A stretch of DNA of 64,000 nucleotides. Source: Trichoplax adhaerens. Its lineage: Eukaryota > Placozoa > Uniplacotomia > Trichoplacea > Trichoplacidae. The translations under genes were made by a program, and so were the position numbers. Positions 35,724-50,100 of this stretch are shown here, one piece after another; the stretch's first letter is position 1, and each line of letters starts with the position of its first letter. The DNA lies in contig NW_002060947.1 in NCBI RefSeq assembly GCF_000150275.1, positions 4,020,335 through 4,084,334 on the forward strand. Direction: 5' to 3'. The notes under the pieces were generated by a model. It was not told the DNA's origin and did not search any database. It worked only from the letters and a program-made list of their open reading frames with translations.

Positions 35724-38700
35724 GAAGTACTGAACAATGCAATGAATAACAACGCTGTGACCGACTACTCTAATGAAACTAAAAAACATATTTTAGTGGA
35801 TTACAGGTTTATCTCATCTTCCATTATAATTTTTTATTAATCACGGAAACATTGCTTTAAATAGCCTCTCACTTTAATTGATGAATTATGAGTATAAAAA
35901 GTATTTTTGCTAATAACCTTTATGAAATTCTACTTAGTTCTCCCAATATTGCTAAACCTTTCCATGTCGGTCATTTAAGATCAACCTTTATTGGTAACTT
36001 TATTGCCAATATTAACGAATACTTCGGGTAATATACTCCATATTTAATTATGCACCGAATTGCATCGCTAGTATTTTTTAGACGTGTAATTGCATTATAC
36101 TTATTTGAATATAGGAATAAAGTAACAAGAATAAATTATTTAGGAGATTGGGGTGTTCAGTTTGGTATGTTCGATGCAATGATTGTAGAATTGGTCCGTA
36201 GTGCAATAGAATAATTTATATCAAACTTTATAAACAACGTTACATCATAACATTTTCATAAATTATTGCAGGATTATTAGGTGTTGGTTTTCAAAAATTT
36301 GGTTCTACGGAATCCTTAATCAATAATGCCATCAAACATTTATTTGATGTTAGAACCTTAGATTATATTTGGGCAATTTTGATCGATTAGATTAGTCATA
36401 ATTTTATGTTGCAACACCTGGAATGCAGACATTTACTATAAATATTTTGAAAATTATTATTATAGTGCGCTTCATGTTTTCAATCCTTTAGGTTTACGTT
36501 CAGATCAACAATGAGATGGAACGAGATGCTAGCATTCAAGAACGGGCAAGATTATTTGCAAGACGTATGGAAGAAGGTATGACTAAGGTCATTAAAAGTA
36601 ATATTATTGCCTCCCATGACATTATGAAAGATAGAAAATTTTCCAATTCTAATAATTGATCGAGGTAACTATGCAGCCTACGTATTTGTAACATAAATGC
36701 CTACTTTTATAGATGACGAAGAATGCATTAATCTGTGGAAACAATTTCGTAGTTTGAGCATTAAAGAATACAAAAAGATTTACAAGGTAACGTGATAGGA
36801 ATTCTAGCATCAGATGTATGATTGCAAGTAGATAAATGATTTATTTTAGAATAGCCGTTCTAACTAGGCATATTAACACCATTACACTTCTTGTGCTTAA
36901 GCATAATAGTGCACGCAGATACCTATATTTACGCTTACTTATCGTTACAGACATTAGAATCAAAATTGAGCAACTGATAGTATTACACACACAACCCAGA
37001 AAAGAATCGTTTATGATCTAATATATTAATATATACATGGTCAACCTATTACGATATAAATATTAGCAGAGGATTATTACCGCATCATTTTATTACATGT
37101 ATATTTGTAAACGTTATATAACTTTACAGTAACCAATAATCAACAGAAGTATGCTGCTAATAATTTAATATCGTATGATAATCAAGAACAGTAGACTTTC
37201 TGTTAATGTATAGAATGATTCTGAATATTATTGTTAACGTGACAGAATATATAATAATTGACTGAAGTATATGACTGGAATCACTTTTCTATTTAATAAA
37301 GAGAATTCATATTAATTTCGATGAATACTCCGGGGAGTCTTGGTACAATAAGCGAGTCCATGTCTGTATCACAATCACATTGATGGAATATCAAACTATA
37401 GGTTGATGCATTAATATTTTTAATTGTAGATGTTATTAAGTACGAATTGTGATTCTATGTAGGACATTATCGAAAAACTACGAGATGATGGATTACTTGT
37501 AGACAATAGGTACATCAATGATAACTATCAACCATACAGACTGTTAAAATGCTACATATGTTATATCATAACAGAAAAAGGGATACTTTGGTATTTAATT
37601 TATTTATTTGATAAATTATCTAGCTATATTTGACACCATAGTTATTTTCAAACAAATCAAATGAGTAAAGATATCCTGAATAGTAATCTTAAAATCTGTC
37701 CTAATTATCACTCTAGACAAGATGAAGCTGCTACAATTGATATCGGAAAAGGTGGAGGATATATACTGAATTAACTTTGAACTATGATTGTGATTTAAGA
37801 AGATACTAAAGTATTACCATTTAACAATAACGTACAGACCGTATCTTCTTAAGGAAGGCAGATCGCACTACAACGTACATGTCCAGGTATTAAACTATGA
37901 CTATAAACAGCCGTAAGAGATAGTTATAGAGAAATATATTTGACTGCCTATGTAAGACTGATATTATTTTAATAGAGATATTGTGGCAGCAATAGACCGT
38001 TTTGAAAGGTTCAACTTTGATGAGATGTACTATGTGGTAAGCAAGAAATACATTTCTCCCTAAATAAATGTATTACTGATTGCTGCAAATAAAATTGATG
38101 TTGCGTATTTTCTGTCTTCGAATCGTAATCTGCAAATGACTGCAACTATTAATTTTTATCATTAATTTATTGTAAGACTTCAAGTGCCCAAAACCTACAT
38201 TTTCAGCATTTATTTAAAATTCTCAACTTAAGTGGTTACAATTGGGTCAAAAAGTATGTCTCTAATCAACTGGTCTATTCAGTACTATAAATCTTTTTAC
38301 TTAAATATGACTTGCTATAATCAACTGACACGCTGCCAATAGTTGTTACCATGTCGATTTTGGCATGGTGAAAGGTATGAGTACGCGGACAGGAAATGTG
38401 GTATTTCTGCAGGTATGCTACTAAGCACTAAAATTATGTTCAGTTATGTCATAATTGTAACAGTAGATATTGTTAAAGTATGCCGATATGAATTAATGAC
38501 AGTGCGTAGGTAGCAAACAGTTATCATGTACTTATAAATTACATTCAAATGACATCAATTATATAATATATTATCGAACGCGTATGTAATGCGTGTGTTA
38601 CATACTTTAGCAAATACAGTATAGTTGATTACTGTTTTGTCTTGAATTTTATCACAGGATATTCTGGATGATGCAAAAGAGAGAATGATGAAAACCTTAT

Positions 38701-40005
38701 CTAGAAAACACAATGGTAAATTATCAACAAAGTGTACAATATTAAATAAATAATATAAAATTTATGCAATTAAACTAGATATGCATCTTACCATCATTAA
38801 ATTCCGATTTGGATTACAAGAAAGACATTCGTAATTTCGGTTTATGAAAGTTGTTGTTGCATATTTGTTTACTCTTGCAATTTCTATTTAACAAATTTAA
38901 TCAAATTTCTATTAATTAGAAATAGTTTAATTTCAGCATTCTTTCAATCCTGCTATCTTCAATAAATCATATTGTACCTTAAACTATTTTTACTATGGCT
39001 TTTAGATCCTTCAAGTATTGCCGAACTAGTTGGTTTGGCTGCTATTTTAATTCAGGTAAAAATAAGGCCTACTTATGCGCATGCCGAAATTACAAAATAC
39101 GAGAAAATTTGGTGTGGTCCCACATAATTAATGTATCTCTAACATTAAATAGGATCTGAAAGCTAAAAGAATTAAAGATTACGAATTTAATTGGTAAGGA
39201 ATGACAAAACTTTGGTAAAAGTATTATTACATATTATATGTATAATAATAACAAATGTGCTATGCCGCGGTATCAGGGAGAAGATGCTAGCTTCACATGG
39301 TGATACTGGCCCTCGTTTGCAATATGAACATGCCCGTCTTGTTAGGTAATAAACAATTATTTAACTTTGATTATTCTACATTAATTAATGTGACAAAACC
39401 TATAATTAGTATCGCAGAAAAAACTCAAGTTCCGATTAACATGGAAGCAGATATAACATCTTTATTATCTGAAAATTCTGCAATCAAGCTAGTGGAACAT
39501 ATCACTAGGTGATTATTTTATTCCGTCAGTGAATTTTTTAAATGCCTTTTCACTGTTAGAAAATTTACATTGAACACTATAAATGCTATAAGATATAATT
39601 ATTTCACGTAATAAAGGTTCGAAGGGGAACTTGTAAGAGCAAAATTACACTCAGAGCCATGCTTTCTTGTTAATTACCTCTTCATCTTAAGGTAATTTAC
39701 AATGTCCGATATTATGTCATATCTTTTGCAATAAGAGTGTTGGTATAGGATTGTTGCTTGAGTTCATCTAAAACTTTTATTTTTCAGCCATTTAATATCA
39801 GCTGCGAATCATAATTTAAAGGTCTTAGGCCAAACTGAAAAGATAGCTGAGGTAATAATCGTCTTTGCTATAAACGTTATCAAATGCAGGTCGGAATATA
39901 ACCTATTTTTTGATGTAGGCAAGAATGTTGCTATTTGCCGCTTCAAGGAATACTCTGGCTAAAGGATTGAATATATTAGGTGTCAAACCGTTAAATAAAA
40001 TGTAA
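35724..40005 (+). CDS. RARS2: Mitochondrial arginyl-tRNA synthetase (5' end missing)
   Basis: Class I synthetase that charges mitochondrial tRNA-Arg. Twenty-one exons: 35724-35806, 35938-36027, 36115-36164, 36272-36348, 36492-36576, 36713-36786, 37302-37355, 37463-37509, 37717-37751, 37838-37886, 37976-38036, 38177-38253, 38343-38412, 38658-38715, 39006-39055, 39153-39193, 39277-39345, 39410-39508, 39617-39691, 39788-39851, 39919-40005; 464 residues against about 578 in human, so roughly 110 N-terminal residues are not located. Key motifs: HVGH (the HIGH signature) in [39 protein letters not shown], and [12 protein letters not shown] in place of KMSKS, as in the human enzyme's GMKTRRG. The DALR-type anticodon end closes with NKM. 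An AATAAA overlaps the stop. Faces MRPS9 tail to tail, 567 bases apart. Confidence 0.93.
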
Positions 40006-40572
40006 ATAAAATATTGTATGCTATATATATTTGTTGCAAAATAAAATCAAAAATTTCAAGATAAATGGTGTAATTGTAGCTTTGAAAGCCTTGGGATGAT
40101 CATGTAAATCCGAAATAAAGTCACAATATAGGTTCAAAAATGAATATCTAGATACATATTTAGCAGTTAGAGCCACTATTCACAAAAGATATTCACCCTA
40201 CTTATATCGAACATATTTTTATTCTGCTCATCGAAATATACAGTAAATTACCAAGAATTTACACGCAAGAATAGCATCCCAGACGACAATTTTGGATGCA
40301 CTATGATTATATTGTACTGGAAAAAAGCTGCAAATTTATGGTAGAGCTGAAAATATTCCTGTAGAAATAGTGTAAAATTTATCTTTCACAAGTGAAAATG
40401 ACTTTAATAACGCGATAAAATTTCAAAATGCCCATCATCAGTTATCGTTTGACCCTATTATAGAAATAAAGAAACAATGATAATAATGGTTAACTACGAT
40501 TCCACATATTTGAAGCTTAATAAATGAAAATCTTTCCAAAAGAGTAGTAATTGTGACGACAACCACGCAAAT

Positions 40573-43183
40573 TTACCATGCAAATTTTCTTCTAGCTTTT
40601 TTCTGTCCAGGTTTTTTTCTCTCAACAATTCTTGGATCTCGATGCAGTAGTTCGTCTTCAAATATGAAATTAATATATACCTTTTGTTAGTTTTAGTAAG
40701 CATACCTGTATCTAAAATTATCCAAAACTTATCACCAAACTTACACTCATCCAGGGTTTCCTTATACGCTTCATTAAAACTTAATAAAGCTCGTGCAATT
40801 CCCAGTCTGATAGCGCCTGCTTGACCTGAATATTTACCAGTGAGTCAGAATGATGTTGATATAGCACAAGATACATATTTTCTCTATTTACCGCTTACGG
40901 TATATTATTAAATAGCTAAAACTACAGACATGCTATCAATTAAAAGAAAGAAGAAGTAAACAATTTACATTGTCTGCCTTACCAGAAAGCCCACCTCCGC
41001 GTACTGAGCATGTTATATCGAATGCATGGGTAAGATTTAAGACCAATAGAGGATATAAAACTTGCTCCCTAAAAGAAATACGTACACCATTGAATGTAAT
41101 TAAATATATAGGTCTAGTAATTGGCATTTTCTCTGCTAAACTATATAGTCTAATTTATTACAATGGCTGACCTATGTAACAGTTGTTGAAAATATTCCAC
41201 AAGACTTTTATCATTAATCGTAACGTTGCCAGTTCCTTCTTGTATTTGAATGTTAGCAACAGCAGTTTTTCTTTTTCCTAGTTACGATAGGTATAAAGTA
41301 TATATATATATATATATTTTATGTGATAGAATATGCGGGATGTTCTTTTGTAGTCATATAATTACTAAAACTTACCTTTGTTGTAAGAAACTCCCGCAAC
41401 ACTTAGCTAAACGATAGAATTTTGGTAAATGTTAACGTGCACATATGATCGTGTATAATTGAAATAACTTACCGGCCGTATCTTAACTTTAGTACTTCTA
41501 AGTTCAACGTTTTTCCGATACTTGTCCATAAAATCTTTAACACGGTTGGAATTAGGGAACTGCTGCAGTCTTTCCAGGCGAGCGATTAAATAATCATACT
41601 ATCAAGAAGTTAGAGAGTAAAGATCAATAGTGTTCATATCTGCTTTAAAACTATTAACAAGGCCTAATAGGCAATATCATCTTTACGGAGTATAGTTGAA
41701 AAGAGTTTCTTCTTGAATTACCAGGATTAATAGTATATTTAATTTAATTTTAGACTTTTATACCTGTCTATCCGTAATATCTTCCTGCAATATATCCTTC
41801 ATCTGATCGCTACTTAACCATCTAAAAGACAGATTGGTGTTATCTTGACTAAAATCAGCAGGAGCTAAATCTTGCGTGACTTCATCAGCTAGTCTATCAA
41901 CTTCCTTTCCTAAGCTTAGGGACATCAGTAACTCTTCACGTTCCCCTATTTCCTATTTAATTAATTCGATAGAATAATCACATACGTTACCAAATTGTAC
42001 TTGTAAGCAATACTTGATGGCTTTAAATCGAATAAAAAATATTACATGAATGGTGTTATAAAATGCTGGAAATCCGGTGTAATATCCAGCAGCAAAAGGT
42101 CGGCCATCCTTATCTATTTTTTTTTCTAATTTAAATAATAAGAAATTGTTTCATTGCCAAGTAACGATTTAGTGGCAGCTTATATTAATTAATGATTTTA
42201 CCTTGTATTTTCGGCAGTAATTCAAGGGGATGCTGAAAAATAGCATTAAATATTCCATTATTACCAAAACTATAATTTAGTAACTGATACTTATCTACGT
42301 ATATTCAAGTTGTAAAAAGTTAAAAACCCGATTGATTAGTTAATGACCATGCTAAATTATCATAGCATTCCATCTAGAATAGTTACTACTTTCATTTAGT
42401 GTTTTTTGATACTAAGCGATACCTTCATAATAGGTCTTGCATCTTTTGCAAAAAGGCTGGAAGGTAGTAAATAAGCTAAGGCTTCCTATTCAAAGAGATG
42501 TATAGTATTTAAAATTTGAATGACTCGTACGTAATTAATAATATCCGTAAAAGTGTCACTTTCTTAACAATGGTAGCAAAAAATTGAAGCGTTCTCTAAT
42601 TGATAGCCGCTATGGTTCTACAAATAGCAGCATTACCTCAATATCTTGATCGGTAAACGTTTCCGGATCTTTTTCCATCATTAGAGCTAATCTTCGTTTG
42701 CCACGCTCAAATGCAGCAATTTCATTTTTATATCTCTCCTCTATGATAGGGAATGCAATAGGAAAAAAAGTTACTCAGGGCTGTTGATAGAACATTACCA
42801 GTATAAATCATCAGGCTAGTACTATGTACGTTACTAGGAAATAGGACAGTAACGTTTAGAATACGAAAAAGATTGATAATAACGTATTAACGCACGTTAG
42901 GTAGCAACTGTCTTTGAGTTAAAATTACAGTAATATCGAGGTAACTTGAACAATACAGTGTATAATATAACTATAACTATTAATGCGTAGTGATTGATTA
43001 ATTTTAATAATATTCTCAATAAGAATTAGCAATAAGCACCGAAAATTAGTGTTGCCAATTTAGGATACCTGGTATTATTGAACTTGACTGTTGCTCATTT
43101 CTATTTGTATCTAGTCTTGAATACTGGCGTGTAATGAGTCTGTTGGTGTTCGTTTGTACTAAACTCTTCCATACTTGTATACC
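40573..43183 (-). CDS. MRPS9: Mitochondrial ribosomal protein uS9m (5' end missing)
   Basis: Small-subunit mitoribosome protein whose C-terminal tail reaches the decoding site. Twelve exons: 43069-43183, 42637-42740, 42423-42485, 42202-42232, 42046-42113, 41764-41952, 41473-41598, 41376-41406, 41172-41277, 40983-41068, 40745-40825, 40573-40655, giving 360 residues (human 396). The S9 core is clear: GKRKTAVANIQI, REQVLYPL, CSVRGGGLSGQAGAIRLGIA, then DPRIVERKKPGQKKARRKF at the C-terminus, ending in AW. The first visible exon is rich in Arg, Ser and Thr with no acid stretch, as in a presequence, but has no ATG in frame, so a start exon lies further upstream. The last intron (40656-40744) uses a weak acceptor, TTTGAAG, but only this choice keeps the conserved frame. 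Confidence 0.93.
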
Positions 43184-43314
43184 CTGCAAATACAAGGAAT
43201 AAATATTAAACCATTCTATTCAAAGCTAAATGTTAAAATATTAACTCAGATTCTACGTCAGGAGTTGGCTGAGAATTTAAAATGTAAATTAATTTAAATA
43301 ATATAACATAGCCA

Positions 43315-44700
43315 AAGTGTAAATCTGATAGCAGCTGGTTGATGAAAAGTAATGATTAACGGTTATAATATGCATTTATAAGCGTAGATGCAAAATTTAA
43401 AAGTCATGAGTAACGATAGCAACTGAATTGAATCCATATTGCAATACAAGCTGAATAATGGTGACTAATTTATGCAGTAATACCATCTGTAAAATATTGA
43501 AGATCTAGACCGATCGATATACGAGTATAATAATTACATAAAAGCAAGCATGATAATATAACAAACGTACAGATCCGATAGCAGCTAGTTAATGAACGAA
43601 ATGTAACGATTGATAGCAATAGTGAGTACTTATATAGTGTAGATGGGAAGTCTACAGTACAGTACATGCCGTAAGTAACGATAGCAACTGCAGCTCATGT
43701 TGGAATACAAGCTGAATTTCGTATTGCTGATTCTTAATACCATCTATAAAGTACCGTACACCCAGATCGGTCAATAATGATCGATCGATATATAAACAAG
43801 AAATGGCAAAAGTACAGATCTAATAGCAGCTAAGCCGTGGAATGTAACGACTGATGGTATTGGAATGCATTTGTACGTGTCAATTCGAATGCTAAAATGC
43901 TGTGAAAACGATAGCAGTAAAAGCCGATGTTGCAATGCAAGCTGAACTATTGCTGATTCACAATATCATCTATACAGTACCGTACATCTAGATTGGTTAA
44001 TAATTATTATTTCGATTTATATAAACAAGAAAATGGCAGCAGTACAAAAGTGATAGCAGTTAAGCCATGGAAAGTAACGACTGATGGTATTGGCATGCAT
44101 TAGTACGTGTAATTTCGAATCCTAGAAATACTGTGAAAACGACCGCACTAGAAACTGATGTTGCAATGCAAACTGAATGATTACTGATTCACAATATCAC
44201 CTACGCTTAAAGTACCATACATCCAGATCGGTCAATAATTATTGATGTATGAATAAGAAAGAACAGAAGTACAGGTCTATTAGTAGCTAGTTAACAGAAA
44301 GCAATGACTGATGGCAATATGCATTGGTACGTGTAGATTTAAATGTTATATAATGCCATAACAGCAACTGCACTCCATGTCGTAATGAATACAAGCTGCA
44401 CTATGGCTGGTTGACATTATTATCTATAAAGTACATCCAGGCTATGTACGGACAAGAATGACAAAAAATAGCAAAAGTACAGATCTGATAGCAGTTGGCT
44501 TATGAAAAGGAATGACTGAGGGCAATAGTATTATGCATTTGTACGTCTAGCTTTAAATCATAGATGGCGTTGAGTAACGATAGCAAGAGCGCAATTTATG
44601 TTGGAAGGCAAGCTAAATTCTTCGCTGCTGGATGCATAATACCATGCATAAACTATTGCACATCCAGATCGACCCATAGATAAGCATGATAAAATGGCAT
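43315..44700. repeat. Six-copy diverged tandem array, unit about 210-250 bp
   Basis: A unit opening with (AAAAGTACAGATCT)GATAGCAGCT recurs at about 43327, 43578, 43822, 44052, 44279 and 44487, spacings 251, 244, 230, 227 and 208. Each unit holds, in order: a GATAGCAGYT word, TAATGAYTGATGG-like sequence, ATGCATTWGTACGTGTA, a second GATAGCAACTG-like word, GTTGCAATGCAAGCTGAA, ACCATCTATAAAGTACC, and CATCCAGATCGGTCAATAA. Copies differ widely by substitution and small indels, so the array is old; units shorten steadily from left to right. It lies upstream of the first visible MRPS9 exon, in the head-to-head spacer with ABCB7, or partly within an MRPS9 5' intron. I see no open frame kept across copies. 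Confidence 0.85.
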
Positions 44701-47101
44701 AAGAGGATCTCTATTACAATCTCTTTTATTAGAATTTAATGTTCAAACCAACCCTATAAGCATCCATCCGATGGAGCTTGAAAATAGACGGTAGGCCAGT
44801 AGAGAATTTTCTTCTTCCGACCATATGCATTAAGCTTGTCATGATTGATGATCAACTACTGCAGATGAACGTCAAGAGCTACAGTTCTTGCAAAGGAGAA
44901 TCACACAATTGTTGGCTTATGATAGAGCGTTTCAATGTTGTTATAATATTCTATGCTGAAAGGCAATATCCAGTAGATCACAATTCTCTATCGGAACGAT
45001 GTGCAGCCATGTTAGCAGCTGCAGAGGCAACTACGATTCCTACGAGGTGCCAAGCTGGGCTGTTGTCTTGTGGACGACAGTCCAAACAAGTTTTACATGC
45101 TTTACTATAGGCGTTGAACTCCAGTATGAGTAGGAAACCTAGCGGTGTACAGGACACGTGAGCGATAGGGTGACACCCGAGTATCCTGCAGATGGAATAG
45201 CCGACAATATCATGCGCAAATAGGAGTACTGTTATATAGAAATTGACTAGAATCAGTTTTATCATGCTGAGTTAGACTGGCTTGGTCATGGCTCATACTG
45301 CTATACTATATCGTAAACGTACGCTCTATCGCTATAGTAATCAACTCAAGTTTCAACCATATTAGGGTATCTGGCTAGTCCAAAGAGGGCCATTCAAACG
45401 AGACACGTACGGACGGCAAGACGGGATGCATGGGGAAGGGAGATTCGGACGGAAGCCATACTAAGTTCACAACATTAGGCTTGAGTGGATTGGAGTGTTC
45501 TCTTCTATCGCAATCCTCTGATGGCGATGGTAGTCGATACTAAAGTCTAATTGAAATCCATTCCAGCTGCCTTTTCCACTCGATTTACTATGTAATGGCA
45601 TAACAGTATCTTCGATTGTTGTTTATATTAGTATTAGGAACAAATTGAGTACAACATTGGTGATAGGATCGTTCATTTTGTTGGGATAATATTACGGAGT
45701 TGAAATTAGATCATCGTCATGGCGGCAATCATACGAACGGGGACATATGGAATTCTAGTTGCACGAAGTCAATGGACTCTAGCGCATAATAATACTGCCT
45801 GGCGATCAAGTATGAAACGATTTTCTAGGCTACGTTTCAATGTAAGTTGCACTTCCATCATGTTATATGCTATAATACTACATGGATCATGACAATGGCA
45901 GTCGATAGACGAGTAGAAACGAAGGCACAAGCCAATCACTGCCTGCCATAGTGAAATCAATCATCATCCTTTATTTCGTAATACTCGACCCTATCGTTGA
46001 TATATACTACAGTTTTAGAATTTACTATATCAATAAAATCCAATCGAGAATTGAAAATGTGGATGACCGCCACTGTCCAAGATGGATGGTAATACTAATT
46101 TTAGTTAGACGCCCCTCTTAGTGTGCATAGCGGCGTGGAAGAGGATGTCGTATGTGGATCATGCATTTTGAAATCTTACTGTCGGCATATCCAGCTGCAT
46201 ACGTCAATTCTGCTATACAAATATCAATCATTTCACTTCATAAACAAGATACATGACCACAGTTGCTGACAGCTATACCATGATCGAATAGAATAGACAT
46301 ACTCGTATACCTGCATTGGGCATCTAGGCTATATCGTGGTAGTATCGTATCAGTTTTCCAAGTTTATATTACAAGCAGTTTGAAATACAGACGGAAGAGT
46401 TCTATCAAGTACCCACCAGGTTTTCCCTCTATACTTGTTCAAATCATCTTGCTTGCTAGATTGTGTCATCAATCCATGCGATATTTATCATATACATAAC
46501 TGAAGCTTCGGCGAAAAAGATACTAATTAGTATTATGGTGTGCTATGGATCATCACTAATAGTTATACGAGTTGCTCAGGTTGAAACAGAATTAAAATAG
46601 CAACTGCTTGATTTTGCCCTTACACACGAAGTCAAAGAATTTACAATATACATCAGTATAAAATTAAAATTAAAAATTTTACTCTTGAAATACATTGAAT
46701 TATAAGAAAATAGACCAATAAATGTCTAGGTGTAAATAGATATTTGTATACTACTCACATTAATCACTCTGATCGAATTAAATGTCAGCCTTAACTAATA
46801 TTCAAATGTGCAATTATTTTTTTGCAACTAAATTTCGTATTATATCCAGTTGTACTGATTGCATTTATTAATAATTGCTTCAAGTATGATCGCATTTATA
46901 ATAAAAGCTAACCTACTATCAAACTTCTATCTAACAGACAAATATCTCATCTTCAAAACCAATCAATACACAGCGACTAAAGAATCCTGTTAGTATTCAA
47001 AATTTCAATACACTAGAATATACACTTATTGGATCATTTTTCTATTGATTTAATAATTTAAATTAGTTAGACTAAACTGCCTGATTTAAACATACTATAA
47101 A
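44701..47101. other. Remainder of the MRPS9-ABCB7 divergent spacer
   Basis: No gene recognised. A stretch near 45105-45135 resembles the TGTAGGCGT...CAGTATGAGTA element seen at 13321-13374. The ORF at 44778-45110 shows no family features. The unseen first exon of MRPS9 could lie here. Confidence 0.45.
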
Positions 47102-50100
47102 ATGATCAATTTTACTGAGCTCTCTTACATGTTAAAATTTCAGCACATAACTACTACTCGTAAAACATTTCATGGAGCGTCCACTGTCGGCGGCCCTGGA
47201 CCAGGCCTTGGCAAAGTTGCCGTGACAGACGCATCGGAACTAAACTCATTAGCAATAATTAAAACTATGTTGAGATTTATTTGGCCTAAGAATAAAATAG
47301 GTTTAAAAGCACGTGTTATAGGATCATTGAGCCTGCTAGTTGGTGCTAAGGTTAGTTAAAGACAAAAGTTAGGAACAGTTTAGACACTCTTGTATCGATA
47401 ACTGCTACGTAAAATGTAATCTTATCGAATTGCATTACAACCAATATGAAAATAACATCTTAATGTGATAACCAACCATTATAATATTCTCAGTAAGATC
47501 ACAATACTCCTGTATGATTGAATTATTATCACGTCCGCTAGTATTAAAATTATGAAGATACTGCGAAGGATAATAATAAATAATATAGTATATCATCCTT
47601 TTATCAATTTTTTTAATATAAGATTATAAAAATCGCTATTTAGCTCTTGACCCTCCAAGTTCCTTTCCTTTTTAAACACGCTGTGGATCATTTGAACAAT
47701 GTTACCAACAACACATTAAACATGAATGAGCCAATAATGGCAATCTTTACAGTTTCTACTGCGTTACTGATTGGCTGTAAGTTGACAAAAGATATGATCG
47801 ATACAAATTATTTCGAGAATAAAGATTGCTGACTTCTAAAGGAGCAAATCTATCAGAAATAGTGGTACTCTCATTCCAAAGTTGTAGCAATCATTACGTA
47901 TAACAGCCTGAATTGAATGTATGCAAATTTACGTATTTTATTTTGGGCTATAAAAAAGATTTTTACATTTTTGTTATTAATTATTGCTAGATGGAATAGC
48001 AAGAGCTGGAGCTGCATTATTTAGTGAATTACGCAATGCTATTTTCGCCAAAGTAGCTCATGATTCTGTTAGAACGATTGCCAAGAATTCATTTCGCCAT
48101 TTGCATTCCCTTGACCTTAAATTTCATCTTGGACGCAATACGGGAGCTCTTTCCAAAGCCATTGATCGTGGCACGAGGTAGTAGTATAGTATTGTAATAA
48201 ATGCTGACAATGCTACTCTATAACTTTGAAGTTTAGCATCATAATTCAATGTCTCAATAAATTCGTTTCGATATTTTTGTTAACATTTTAGGTCTGTAAA
48301 TACTGTCTTGAGTGCGTTGTTATTTAACGTGTTCCCTACTATTCTCGAAGTGTCTCTAGTGTCTGGAGTTTTGGTATGATGATAGCGTACATCGTCTATA
48401 AAAATTATATACTAGTACGAGTTAATTCTACCCCTTTGCTAACCGTGCTGTTGTTATTTTAGTGTCAACAATATTGAATGTTCAACGACATAATGCTGAC
48501 TACTTTTATATATAATCACTACCATTAAATAGGCATATAAATGCGGCCAGCCGTTTGTCTTGGTTACTATGGGCACTATTGCTGCGTATGCAGTATTTAC
48601 CTTAGGTATAACGCAATGGAGGTAAGTTACAAATCAGACCGTTCAGTGCTACTTACAGAGTTAAATTATTATTTTAATATCATTTACGATCTTAGAAAAC
48701 TCACTTTTAACGTACGAATTCACTATCTTGTGTATCTCTCGTAATCAATTTAGAACAAAATTTAGAGCTCAAATGAACGCAGCTGATAACGAAAGTGGCT
48801 CTAAGGCAATCGATTCACTAATTAACTATGAAACTGTTAAAGTACGCATTGATTCCAATTGTATTATCATAATTTGTACGAAGTTTAAGTTAATTACCAT
48901 CAATTGTTAGTTGGAGACTAATGAGCTATCCTGACTTTAATTGTAGTATTTTAACAACGAAGCACACGAAGCAGAACAATATAATAAACATTTGATAAAA
49001 TTTGAAGAGGCTTCTCTAAAGACATCAACTAGTCTTTCAACACTAAATTTTGGCCAACATATGATATTTAGTGTCGGTTTAACAGGAATGATGCTATTAG
49101 CCAGTCAAGAAATAATTGCAGGTATAATTTTTCCTACTGTTAGTGATTATAATGCTACGGTTGCTTGACAAATATGCTCAATTATGCCTTGAAACTTTAG
49201 GAACCATGACAGTAGGAGATTTAGTCATGGTAAATGGATTACTTTTTCAACTATCTATTCCACTAAATTTCCTCGGTTCAGTTTATCGAGATGTTCGTCA
49301 ATCGCTCATTGACATGCAAACATTATTCAACTTAATGGATGTCAAGTCTTCCATCCGAGTAAGTACCAATTTAGCAGGTTTACATCTATTTAAAATAAAC
49401 CAGCAGTTACTTCGATGACTCGCTTTCAGCATTTTAGCTTGTTATCACATTCAATATTTTACTTTAAAATTACCAGGATAAAGCAGATTCAAAGGTTATG
49501 AATATTGACGCATCTAACTCCAATATCGAATTTAAAGACGTTATCTTCGAGTATGAGGATGGCCGTAAAATCCTAGATGGCATATCGTTTACTGTAGCTG
49601 CAGGAAAAACAGTAGCAATTGTTGGTGGAAGTGGTTCAGGGTATTCGATACGCTAAAAATGATATCTAGTTGACAAATGAAATGATATTAATTTTATGTC
49701 CTATTTCGCATCTCCGCTAGAAAATCGACCATCCTAAGATTATTATTCCGCTTTTATGAGCCCCAAAGAGGACAGATATTAATTAATGGATGTAATATAA
49801 ACGATATTACCTTGCATAGCTTACGGAAAGCTATTGGTGTAGTACCTCAAGTTAGTTTAAGAGCTTGCTGTATTAAAAGCCTTCGTCATATTCGCTCTCT
49901 ATTAACGTATTTTTAAAATCTGCACAATACCAAATATAGAAATTTCTTTTTTATCATCATTTCAGGATACAGTCTTATTTCATAATACAATCTTCTATAA
50001 CATTAACTACGGTATGCTTTCTGCGTCTGAGGATGATGTCCTTGCAGCTTCTCATATGGCTGACTTACACCATAGCATATTACAAATGCCTAAAGGTTAT

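Noticed and set aside
35889-36027. ATG at 35889 as the RARS2 start codon
   Set aside because: The sequence between it and 35937 is an intron end (TTCTACTTAG); the conserved HILVDY from the upstream exon joins SSPN in frame as in the family, so translation starts further upstream.
44778-45110. 110-codon frame upstream of ABCB7
   Set aside because: No domain, no splice-bounded neighbours, and an overlapping frame of similar length on the other strand; most likely chance.
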